Source: an uncultured Geobacter sp. | GTDB lineage: Bacteria > Desulfobacterota > Desulfuromonadia > Geobacterales > Geobacteraceae | DNA length: 9,760 bases | Assembly: GCA_937886325.1 (NCBI GenBank) | Contig: CALABV010000086.1 | Location: 1 to 9,760, forward strand | Reading direction: 5' to 3' | Shown: positions 1-5,299 of the stretch, piece after piece | Layout of the letters: the number at the start of each line of letters is the position of its first letter | Position numbering within the stretch: position 1 is the stretch's first letter | The notes under the pieces: model-generated | Told to the model about the DNA's origin: nothing | The model's database searches: none | Seen by the model: only the letters and a program-made list of their open reading frames with translations | Translations under genes and position numbers: made by a program

Positions 1-95
1 GCCACGAACTGCCGAAGATTGAGGAAATCAAGAGCAGTTTCAATATCCGGGAGCTCGCCCGCAGGCTCTCAGCAAATTCCATGGACCATCCTTAC
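1..95 (+). pseudogene. DinG/XPD-like helicase, 5' part of the interrupted gene (C-terminal region, open at window start)
   Basis: Reading from base 3, this stretch encodes 31 residues ending in SMDHPY with no stop; the rest of the gene lies upstream of the window. On its own it would not be identifiable. Joined in frame to base 1911 it reads HPYVIPAMAKAIQAAGRVIRS, the helicase motif VI region of the DinG/XPD/Rad3 superfamily 2 helicases, which are ATP-dependent 5'-3' DNA helicases of repair. The break falls immediately after TTAC (92-95) at a codon boundary. As it stands, the frame runs on into transposon sequence and stops at TAA 189-191, so the product would lack motif VI with its arginine finger and should have no helicase activity. 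Assignment relies on the reconstructed junction. Confidence 0.8.
92..95 (+). other. TTAC insertion target / left cleavage site and probable TnpB TAM
   Basis: TTAC is the last tetranucleotide of host sequence before the element. IS608 of the IS200/IS605 family inserts 3' of TTAC without duplicating the target, and in such elements the target sequence also serves as the transposon-adjacent motif recognised by TnpB. The position is fixed by the in-frame restoration of the helicase when 96-1910 is removed. Confidence 0.8.
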
Positions 96-109
96 AATAT
101 CGCGCCGGG

Positions 110-132
110 AAAGCTTCGCCTTCCAGGCGGGG
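110..132 (+). repeat. Left-end (LE) subterminal hairpin with AAAG guide
   Basis: AAAG (110-113) is followed by stem CTTCGCCT (114-121), loop TCC, and stem AGGCGGGG (125-132), 8 bp with two G.T wobbles. It lies 18 bases inside the left boundary. In the family, TnpA binds this imperfect hairpin on single-stranded DNA, and the tetranucleotide at its foot base-pairs with the cleavage site. Confidence 0.8.
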
Positions 133-163
133 ATGAGAGGCGCATGGTGTTGAATATACTTGT

Positions 164-192
164 TTGTTATATTGGAATTATGTCATTATAAT
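164..192 (+). promoter_or_regulatory. Candidate tnpA promoter
   Basis: Two overlapping possibilities lie in a short AT-rich stretch. One is an extended -10, TGTTATATT (165-173), giving a leader of about 17 bases. The other is TTGTTA (164-169), a 17-base spacer and TATAAT (187-192), which would start transcription almost at the ATG at 197. No clear Shine-Dalgarno site precedes that ATG, which fits weak or near-leaderless expression of a transposase. Confidence 0.4.
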
Positions 193-196
193 CCTC

Positions 197-613
197 ATGC
201 ATAAAGAAGTGAATACACCCTATGAATCGACACGCCATGCCAAGTTTCTTTTGTCATACCATTTGATCTGGTGTCCAAAATACCGCCGCAGCATACTCGG
301 CAGAGAGGATGTCGCTTCAGTCGCCCGAGTCGCAATAACTGAACATGTTGCGGAAATCGGCCGCAACCTTATTGCCTTGGAAATCATGCCTGACCATATT
401 CACCTCTCGCTTTCCGCTCCCCCGCGGCCATCCCCGTCCTCACTTGCGGGAACTATCAAAGGGGAAGTTGGCTCGACCCTTGCGGCAAGATTTCCGGAGC
501 TGAAGAAGAAGGGACATATTTGGTCGCGGTCATACTTTTGCGCCACGACGGGAAAGGTATCGGCGGAGGTCATCAAGCAGTACATCGAGTCCCAGTGGAG
601 TCGCATCACTTGA
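197..613 (+). CDS. tnpA: IS200/IS605 family HUH transposase TnpA (Y1)
   Basis: This 138-residue protein is the usual size for the Y1 transposase family. It excises and inserts the element as single-stranded DNA circles through a 5'-phosphotyrosine intermediate, working as a dimer on the end hairpins. The HUH metal-binding motif is visible as PDHIHL (His67 and His69), the family signature IWSRSYF lies at about 108-114, and the catalytic tyrosine is Tyr129 in AEVIKQYIESQ. I chose ATG 197 because the frame upstream of it (TTG at 164) encodes a hydrophobic stretch not typical of the family, whereas MHKEVNTPYE leads straight into the conserved HAKFLLSYHLIWCPKYR core. The stop overlaps the probable tnpB start (TTGA at 610-613), implying coupled translation. 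No internal damage is visible, so the element looks capable of moving. Confidence 0.92.
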   Translation: MHKEVNTPYESTRHAKFLLSYHLIWCPKYRRSILGREDVASVARVAITEHVAEIGRNLIALEIMPDHIHLSLSAPPRPSPSSLAGTIKGEVGSTLAARFPELKKKGHIWSRSYFCATTGKVSAEVIKQYIESQWSRIT

Positions 614-1833
614 TCAAGGCCCGCCATTTCATACTCCGTGTCGGACCGGAACAGGCTGCTCTTCTGAAAGAATTCCAGGAGGAAGCGGCCCGATGTTGGA
701 ACGATATCGTAATTCATGCCAGAGACCACTATGCAGCAACCCGCACGTGGGTCAGCAAGGGGGACTTGCAGAAGCGTCTCAAAGGAGGCTATCGACTTCA
801 CAGCCAGACCATCCAGGCGCTAACAGACAAGTTCGTCTCGAACCGCCAAACAGCCGCCAACCTCCGACGGCAGGGAGTCAATGTTCGCTATCCCTGGAGG
901 GAGAAGAAGTTCCTCACCATTCCATTCAAACAGATGGCCATCCGTACGGGTGAAAAAGGCACGCTGGTCCTCAGCCTGGCTGCCGGAGTATCGTTCGACA
1001 CAGGATTTGTCCCTCCCGCCAGCATCAATACGTGCGAAATTCTGTGGCGCAGGGGGCGGTATATTCTCAGCTGGGCATCCGACTACCCGGAAGCGAAGCC
1101 GCTTGCGGGCATCCGTGCCGGCGCCGACATCGGTGAAATCCATCCCGTTGCCGTCTGTGACGAACAGGGTAGCGGTCTTGTCGTATCCGGGCGAGAAGTG
1201 CGTTCCATCAAAAGACTCCGGAACAAATCCCTGGCTTGGTTCTCGAATGCCCTTTCCCGCTGCAAGAAAGGAAGCCGGAGATGGAGAAAGCTGATTGCCG
1301 CCAAGGGGCGGATGAAGTCCACCTCTGACAGCCGGGTGCGGGACCTGCTGCACAAGGCTACCCGTAAGGCGATAGATTTCTGTGTCACCAACAACATTTC
1401 CGAATTGGTCATCGGAAATCCCGCCGGCGTAGAGAAAGATACGAAGAAAAAGAGACGTCTCAGCAGGAAGTCTCGCCAGAAGGTCTCCCAGATGGAATTC
1501 GGGACAATCAAGCGGTATCTGCGCTACAAGGCTCACGAAGCCGGTATTGCATCGTGCCTGACAGACGAGGAAGGCACCAGTAGTGACTGCCCGGCATGCG
1601 GATGCAAAAATCATCCGACCGGGAGAACATACCTTTGTGGGCAATGCGGGTTTACCGCTCATCGCGACGGAAAGGCTGGATTCATGATGCTCAGGAAGAG
1701 ACATTTCGACATTGCGCTTCCTGACGGGTTTGTATTCAGCCATGTTCAATCCATCCCCAAGTATCGCAAGCGGGTTCTCCCGGCTTGCGTAGATGGCCCC
1801 GACGTGGCCCCAAGTAGCTTGGCCATAGCCTGA
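610..1833 (+). CDS. tnpB: RNA-guided nuclease TnpB (IS200/IS605 OrfB), variant RuvC site
   Basis: A protein of 407 residues if started at TTG 610, which overlaps the tnpA stop; an in-frame start further upstream (520) would add 30 residues read inside tnpA that do not resemble TnpB. TnpB is the ancestor-type relative of Cas12: with an omega-RNA from the element's right end it cuts DNA matching the guide next to the TAM, preserving the element at sites it has left. Visible are RuvC-I GADIGE (Asp173), the bridge and RuvC-II region ELVIGNPAG (about 265-273), a zinc ribbon CPAC...CGQC (Cys327, 330, 343, 346), and RuvC-III AHRDGKAG (Asp353). The usual glutamate of the RuvC-II strand (VxxED-type motif) is absent; acidic residues DEE (319-321) sit instead just before the zinc ribbon, as in the divergent branch with VIGDP/DEAYTS-type sequences. 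About 45 residues follow the last RuvC motif and overlap the predicted omega-RNA. Confidence 0.9.
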   Translation: MIKARHFILRVGPEQAALLKEFQEEAARCWNDIVIHARDHYAATRTWVSKGDLQKRLKGGYRLHSQTIQALTDKFVSNRQTAANLRRQGVNVRYPWREKKFLTIPFKQMAIRTGEKGTLVLSLAAGVSFDTGFVPPASINTCEILWRRGRYILSWASDYPEAKPLAGIRAGADIGEIHPVAVCDEQGSGLVVSGREVRSIKRLRNKSLAWFSNALSRCKKGSRRWRKLIAAKGRMKSTSDSRVRDLLHKATRKAIDFCVTNNISELVIGNPAGVEKDTKKKRRLSRKSRQKVSQMEFGTIKRYLRYKAHEAGIASCLTDEEGTSSDCPACGCKNHPTGRTYLCGQCGFTAHRDGKAGFMMLRKRHFDIALPDGFVFSHVQSIPKYRKRVLPACVDGPDVAPSSLAIA

Positions 1834-1926
1834 CCTCTGTGCTCCGAGTCAATCAAGCATACGTTCGGTGTTCCCAAGAATCCTCGCCTTTCAGGCGGGG
1901 AGTACGTCAAGTGATACCTGCCATGG
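1750..1926 (+). ncRNA. Predicted omega-RNA (reRNA) with guide from the right flank
   Basis: TnpB guide RNAs cover the 3' end of tnpB and the right end, and finish with a guide copied from flanking DNA. Here the region contains strong potential stems. CGCAAGC-GGG (1765-1774) pairs with CCC-GCTTGCG (1779-1789), with one bulged base and a TTCT loop. ATGGCC (1793-1798) pairs with GGCCAT (1821-1826). The right-end hairpin is at 1882-1900. The guide would begin at 1911 with GTGATACCTGCCATGG. The 5' limit and the guide length of about 16 are estimates; no promoter was identified, and processing from the tnpB transcript is likely. Confidence 0.6.
1878..1910 (+). repeat. Right-end (RE) hairpin, GAAT guide and TCAA cleavage site
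   Basis: GAAT (1878-1881) is followed directly by stem CCTCGCCT (1882-1889), loop TTC, and stem AGGCGGGG (1893-1900), 8 bp with one G.T wobble. Six bases later comes TCAA (1907-1910), the right boundary. The 3' stem arm AGGCGGGG is identical to that of the left-end hairpin, consistent with one TnpA recognising both ends. Confidence 0.85.
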
Positions 1927-2117
1927 CCAAGGCGATTCAGGCAGCGGGGAGAGTCATCCGCTCAGAGACCGACCGCGGGCTTATCGTCCTGATGGACGGC
2001 AGGTTCATCGAATCGGGCTACAGTCGGGCCATGCCTGCTGACTGGTTTGAGTCGGACGTTGCGGAATTGGTTTCCGACGGAATCTTGCGCGAGGTTGCCG
2101 CGTTCTGGAAAACCTGA
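1911..2117 (+). pseudogene. DinG/XPD-like helicase, 3' part of the interrupted gene
   Basis: These 68 codons from GTG 1911 encode the C-terminal end of a DinG/XPD-type DNA helicase. Motif VI is clear (AKAIQAAGRVIRSETDRG), followed by the family pattern LIVLMDGRFIESGY and the end of the protein. Motif VI contacts ATP and supplies the arginine finger, so separation from the ATPase core removes helicase activity. There is no credible independent start: upstream in-frame codons from 1839 lie in transposon and omega-RNA sequence. The stop is 21 bases before the exonuclease start, so helicase and exonuclease were probably one operon. Because the element excises without a scar, the allele may be reversible rather than permanently dead. 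Confidence 0.88.
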
Positions 2118-2138
2118 ATCCCTAGAAAGGTTGTTAGT

Positions 2139-3050
2139 ATGAATATCCTTGAAACTGAAATAGCCATATCCGCACTTCATTCCACCGGCGACTACCTTGT
2201 GCTGCGCAGGTTGAATCTGGAGAACGATCCCAGATTCACCAATAAGTCGGTACCCGGTTCTGAGATAGCAATGTGTATTGACACCGAGACCACGGGGATG
2301 GACTATGCCGCGGACAAGATCATCGAGATCGGAATAGTTGTTTTTGAGTATGACCCGCGAAATGCAAACATCATCCGAATTTGCGACCGGTATTCAGGGT
2401 TCGAGGATCCCGGGAGACCTCTTCCCGACGAGATCAAGGAAATAACCGGCATTACCGATGACATGGTGGCCGGTAAAGTATTCGATGATGACCAGATTGC
2501 CGGCCTGGCCCAACGAGCGAGCCTGGTTATCGCGCATAACGCGGCCTTTGACAGAAAGTTCATCGAGGCGAGGTTCCCCATCTTTGTTGACATGCCATGG
2601 GCCTGTTCCGTCTCACAGCTGAACTGGCAAGCGGAGCGGGTTTCCTCCCGCACCCTTGAGTACCTGTTGTATAAATGCGGCGGGTACTTCATCAATGCTC
2701 ATCGTGCGCTGGATGACGCCGAAGGGGTGCTGGGCCTGCTGCTGGCGGACTTCCCGGCGAGCAATCAGCCGATATTCAGTGCCCTGCTGCGGAACGCTGC
2801 CGAGACTACATCGAAGATTTGCGCTGTTGGAGCGCCGTACGATCGGAAGGATGACCTCAAGCAGCGAGGGTATCGGTGGAACGACGGATCCAGGGGGGGA
2901 TGCAAGGGGTGGTGGATATGCGTGCCCCAGGATGCTGAAAAGGATGAACTGAGGTATCTCGCTGCTGAGATATACCCGGGTGGCAATACGAATGGCGTCG
3001 AAATCAGCAGGATTGATGCATTTGCGCGGTTTTCCGTGCGCGAAGCATGA
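2139..3050 (+). CDS. DnaQ-like DEDDh 3'-5' exonuclease
   Basis: A 303-residue exonuclease of the RNase T/DnaQ (DNA polymerase III epsilon-like) superfamily. The catalytic set of the DEDDh class is complete: Exo I CIDTETTG (Asp48, Glu50), Exo II IAHNAAFD (Asp138) and Exo III HRALDDA (His188, Asp193). It would hydrolyse DNA or RNA 3' ends with two metal ions. Residues 1-40 precede the catalytic fold and are of unknown role. After about residue 230 comes a separate C-terminal module with YDRKDDLKQRGYRWNDG and a WW pair, similar to small tails seen on other bacterial exonucleases of this class. AAAGG (2125-2129) is placed for ATG 2139. It follows the helicase by 21 bases and the DUF3820 gene starts 13 bases after its stop. 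Firmicute DinG carries a DnaQ-like domain fused to its helicase, so this pair may be a split version of the same partnership (inference). Confidence 0.88.
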   Translation: MNILETEIAISALHSTGDYLVLRRLNLENDPRFTNKSVPGSEIAMCIDTETTGMDYAADKIIEIGIVVFEYDPRNANIIRICDRYSGFEDPGRPLPDEIKEITGITDDMVAGKVFDDDQIAGLAQRASLVIAHNAAFDRKFIEARFPIFVDMPWACSVSQLNWQAERVSSRTLEYLLYKCGGYFINAHRALDDAEGVLGLLLADFPASNQPIFSALLRNAAETTSKICAVGAPYDRKDDLKQRGYRWNDGSRGGCKGWWICVPQDAEKDELRYLAAEIYPGGNTNGVEISRIDAFARFSVREA

Positions 3051-3063
3051 AGGAGGGCTCTTG

Positions 3064-3315
3064 TTGGACCGGGATTCATTTAATCAGTGCTTGGAAGTTG
3101 GACCGGATCCTGCTGAGTTGTTGGAGCTGGCAGCGATGAGGATGCCGTTCGGGAAGTATCGAGGCCGATTGTTGATAGACTTGCCGGAACCCTATGTGGT
3201 TTGGTTTTCCAAAAAGGGATTTCCTGAAGGCAAGCTGGGCAGGATGCTGCAGGCTGTGTACGAGATCAAGGTGAATGGCTTGGAGTTTCTATTTGCGCCG
3301 TTGCGAAATGGGTGA
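3064..3315 (+). CDS. DUF3820 family protein
   Basis: A small protein of 83 residues whose C-terminal two thirds match the DUF3820 pattern: MPFGKYRGRLLIDLPEPYVV followed by WFSKKGFPEGKLG and a C-terminal EIKVNGLEFL. The Pfam label 'putative quorum-sensing-regulated virulence factor' has little functional support; the GKYRG motif resembles the C-terminal module of ExoX-type exonucleases, and related modules occur with nucleases. A good Shine-Dalgarno run, AAGGAGGG (3050-3057), lies 6 bases before TTG 3064; TTG 3061 is also possible but very close to it, and a start at 2980 would lie deep in the exonuclease gene. It was probably made together with the exonuclease, as an accessory subunit or substrate-binding partner (inference). 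Confidence 0.8.
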   Translation: MDRDSFNQCLEVGPDPAELLELAAMRMPFGKYRGRLLIDLPEPYVVWFSKKGFPEGKLGRMLQAVYEIKVNGLEFLFAPLRNG

Positions 3316-3406
3316 GGGGGGGCAATAGGTCCTGAACCGACGCAACACAATTTTGCATTATACGCCAACAAAAATAATTGCAACAGTCTGTTTTTTCCGA
3401 ATCGAA

Positions 3407-3496
3407 ATGGATATACTCAAACTTAAGGTAGCGCTACCTGAATTGATACAAGGAGTTGCACAGAGCAAGAGCAGCAAAGATTGGAGGACTGTATGA
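3407..3496 (+). CDS. Candidate 29-residue small ORF
   Basis: ATG 3407 opens 29 codons beginning MDILKLKVALPELIQG and ending at TGA 3494-3496. The short amphipathic first half is compatible with a helix. No Shine-Dalgarno site precedes the ATG. The palindrome AGGTAGCGCTACCT lies inside it. Its stop overlaps the start of the next small ORF as ATGA. I recognise no family; it could be a leader peptide, a gene remnant or chance. Confidence 0.25.
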   Translation: MDILKLKVALPELIQGVAQSKSSKDWRTV

Positions 3497-3564
3497 ACGA
3501 GGATACTCCACCGGGCTGTTTTCTTGAAAATGAACGCGTTTCAGAGGCTGTTGTAAATGCCTGA
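3493..3564 (+). CDS. Candidate 23-residue small ORF with strong RBS
   Basis: ATG 3493 is preceded by GGAGG (3483-3487) at 5 bases, a better ribosome site than many real genes in this window have. It encodes 23 residues starting MNEDTPPGCFLENERVS, acidic with one cysteine and no membrane segment. It overlaps the preceding ORF by ATGA and is followed 37 bases later by the terminator stem. No homology is recognised. It may be a small protein, or part of a short RNA ending at the terminator. Confidence 0.35.
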   Translation: MNEDTPPGCFLENERVSEAVVNA

Positions 3565-3601
3565 CACCCGTGAAATGGGTAAAGAAGAATCGTAAAAAAT
3601 G

Positions 3602-3633
3602 AGGCCCGCTTCTTTGAGCGGGCCTTTCTTTTT
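3602..3633. terminator. Bidirectional intrinsic terminator
   Basis: Stem AGGCCCGCT (3602-3610), loop TCTTTG and stem AGCGGGCCT (3617-3625) form a perfect 9-bp hairpin. On the plus strand it is followed by TTCTTTTTG; on the minus strand the stem is followed by CATTTTTTAC. It can therefore end transcripts from the exonuclease side and from the convergent transglutaminase-like gene, which stops at 3665. Confidence 0.85.
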
Positions 3634-3664
3634 GTCGTCAAAGGTATCGTTGATTATCCGCTGC

Positions 3665-4990
3665 TTACGGCATTCCGCGGCCTGAATCCCATGCGGTATA
3701 TGCAGCCTTGTAGGCCTCAAGGCAGTTTGCATCACTCAGGCCCGGATTCTTTATTTTGTATGCATCGATAGCTGCCTGCAGTTTCGGGGCGAAAACGTTG
3801 GTTGCCGAATCGACTTCCGAAGAATCGTACCCATTCGCCTGTAATGTGTCGCTGAAGACCGTTGTGTGATAGATGAGAAACTCCCAGTATGCACTGACAA
3901 AAAAGTAGGTGGGGTGTTTCAGGCACACTATGGCAAGGAACTTCCTGGCGTAGCGAGCGCGTTGTTCACCCGGGCCGGGGGCCGTGAGGTATTTTCTCCG
4001 CAGGCTTCTGTACCTTCTTTCGGCAATTTTTACTTTCCTGCGGTATAGCGAACCTCGGGAAGGGCGGCCAAATGTTGAAGGAGCGGCAAAGATTTCCCAC
4101 GGCTCCATTGTCGAATCTTTTGATTGCTGCTGAGCATAGAAGTTATCCATATGAGAGGAAAACAAGTACTCGCAGGGCAGATCTATCCCGCTGTGCATAG
4201 GGGTTTGGCTGTCTTCGATGAAGGTTTTCCAGGAACGGGCGGGGATGTTGATCACTCTAAGCAGCCAGACGACAAGCGCAGCCGCACCGTGACAACCGTC
4301 ATGCACCCAGTATCGAGGCCCCAGGCCCGAATCGGGTTTCACGGTTCGGGTAAACATCTTTTCAATGGGCTGTGGCCCGGGATATCCGTAAGCCTCTTTG
4401 CGTTTCTCCTCGCTTAGACCCTGCGTGCCGTGTCCAAGATTGTCCCGCAACCATCGGAAAACCTCCCATATCGTCCCTCGCTTGTTGTTCCGTATGAAAG
4501 AATTCCCGCTTCTGATTGACGGGTCGGTCCCGGTCAAAAACCGGTAGGATTTGTCCGGCCGCGTCGGCATACCCTTGCCGCTGACATTTTCATTTATCAT
4601 GTAAAGATGGGAAGCGTTTCCTGTTCCCTTCCTGAACATGCCGGACCCGCCGAGGATTAGGGCCAGTTCCTCGTCGTCATAGTTGTGAAGACGCCAGGGC
4701 ACCGCCTGTGTGATTTCAATCCACAGGGAATGTGCCACGTGGGCAAGAAATAGGTCAGAGGCGCTTTCGATGGTCATGTAGCCATTGGTGAGCGGTGGAG
4801 CGAAGTCGGGGAGAAAGGAATAGTAAATTTCCTTCCCTGCTTCGATGACGGAGTAATAGTATTTCAGGTTGGTGTAAAATTCATGGGTGGGTGTATACTG
4901 CGCCCACCCATCATAGGGGACCCCTTCCCACCGGATCGCTGCACGCACGTTGGGATATCTGTTGAGGTACTCATCATATGGTGTGGTCAT
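3665..4990 (-). CDS. Transglutaminase-like protein of unknown function
   Basis: A protein of 441 residues with no obvious signal peptide or membrane segment. The centre resembles the transglutaminase/papain-like core: GCHGAAALVVWLLRVINIPAR carries a likely nucleophile Cys233 in the pattern GCxxxAxLxxxLLRxxxIPAR, and SSHMDNFYA (His280) takes the place of the usual HxWxE/D strand. The third catalytic residue is uncertain; Asp282 and the Asp in QQQSKDS are candidates. The flanking 200 N-terminal and about 140 C-terminal residues match nothing I know; a very basic stretch (about residues 312-350, rich in Arg/Lys/Tyr) could bind nucleic acid. ATG 4990 was chosen because AGGAGGGG lies 4 bases upstream; an in-frame start at 5059 would lie inside the probable leader. 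The gene stands alone, with its own promoter and a shared terminator. Family enzymes act as cysteine proteases, deamidases or cross-linking enzymes, and this one's substrate cannot be inferred. Confidence 0.7.
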   Translation of the reverse strand: MTTPYDEYLNRYPNVRAAIRWEGVPYDGWAQYTPTHEFYTNLKYYYSVIEAGKEIYYSFLPDFAPPLTNGYMTIESASDLFLAHVAHSLWIEITQAVPWRLHNYDDEELALILGGSGMFRKGTGNASHLYMINENVSGKGMPTRPDKSYRFLTGTDPSIRSGNSFIRNNKRGTIWEVFRWLRDNLGHGTQGLSEEKRKEAYGYPGPQPIEKMFTRTVKPDSGLGPRYWVHDGCHGAAALVVWLLRVINIPARSWKTFIEDSQTPMHSGIDLPCEYLFSSHMDNFYAQQQSKDSTMEPWEIFAAPSTFGRPSRGSLYRRKVKIAERRYRSLRRKYLTAPGPGEQRARYARKFLAIVCLKHPTYFFVSAYWEFLIYHTTVFSDTLQANGYDSSEVDSATNVFAPKLQAAIDAYKIKNPGLSDANCLEAYKAAYTAWDSGRGMP

Positions 4991-5062
4991 ATCCCCTCCT
5001 ATTTCTCGCACGAAATTGTCGGAATAGACAAGGTTGAAGGTCTGATGTGATGCCCGCAAATC

Positions 5063-5115
5063 ATTATAGATTCTTCAATAAAGGCAGACTATAACCTCCC
5101 ACCGAATGTCGTCAA
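5063..5115 (-). promoter_or_regulatory. Promoter for the transglutaminase-like gene
   Basis: Read on the minus strand, TTGACG (5115-5110), a 16-base spacer and TATAGT (5093-5088) form a good sigma-70-type promoter. This predicts a leader of about 90 bases to ATG 4990. A second perfect -10, TATAAT (5068-5063), lies just downstream but without a convincing -35. Confidence 0.6.
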
Positions 5116-5219
5116 GACAACTTTTCCGCAGTGACAATCTATGCAAGCAAACTGCTTCCCGGCGCTCCCTGTAAGCACCAAAAAGGCCGGTAAATATCCG
5201 TAATGCAATTCAAATAGCT

Positions 5220-5274
5220 TTGTGACTTATTCTGACATACGGCTATGATATATCGACGGATAACCGGGTATAAT
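5220..5274 (+). promoter_or_regulatory. Promoter region for the phosphatase-glycohydrolase operon
   Basis: A perfect -10, TATAAT (5269-5274), sits 26 bases before the phosphatase start, but the -35 position is poor (TGATAT). An alternative just upstream is TTGTGA (5220-5225), an 18-base spacer and TATGAT (5244-5249). The rest of the 309-base spacer between the divergent genes (4991-5299) shows only a minor 5-bp inverted repeat (5145-5157). Confidence 0.45.
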
Positions 5275-5299
5275 CGTTCACCCAAGTGAGGTTGATAGT

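Larger units (their letters stand above)
96..1910 (+). mobile_element. Complete IS200/IS605-family insertion sequence (IS608-like ends)
   Basis: This 1815 bp element has every part expected of an autonomous IS200/IS605 transposon: a left-end hairpin, tnpA, tnpB, and a right-end hairpin followed by TCAA. Left boundary: host TTAC at 92-95. Right boundary: TCAA at 1907-1910. There are no terminal inverted repeats and no target duplication, as the family's single-strand mechanism predicts. Short guide motifs lie directly 5' of each hairpin: AAAG (110-113) and GAAT (1878-1881), the same tetranucleotides I recall for IS608. tnpA and tnpB run in the same direction and overlap, unlike the divergent genes of IS605 and IS608. 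Exact excision restores a helicase reading frame, which supports both boundaries independently. Confidence 0.9.
3316..3664. other. Intergenic spacer with two tiny ORFs and a terminator
   Basis: This 349-base stretch separates the exonuclease operon from the convergent minus-strand gene. It contains the two small ORFs listed separately, a perfect 14-base palindrome AGGTAGCGCTACCT (3426-3439) and a bidirectional terminator. TTATAC (3358-3363) and TATACT (3412-3417) resemble -10 boxes, but neither has a well-spaced -35. Nothing else recognisable was seen. Confidence 0.6.

Noticed and set aside
114..132. Hairpin resembling the right end of a second, older TnpB element
   Set aside because: Its distance from TTAC and the AAAG directly at its foot fit the left-end hairpin of the same element, and the upstream bases are in-frame helicase sequence, not another transposon.
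820..1749. Long minus-strand reading frame opposite tnpB
   Set aside because: It mirrors the codon structure of tnpB, has no recognisable domain, and tnpB is certain.
1839..2117. Independent 92-codon gene starting inside the transposon's right end
   Set aside because: The first 24 codons are omega-RNA and right-end sequence with no ribosome site; only the part from 1911 is protein-like, and it is the helicase C-terminus.
4124..4417. Plus-strand reading frame opposite the transglutaminase-like gene
   Set aside because: No ribosome site or family resemblance, and it lies wholly within the better-supported minus-strand gene.
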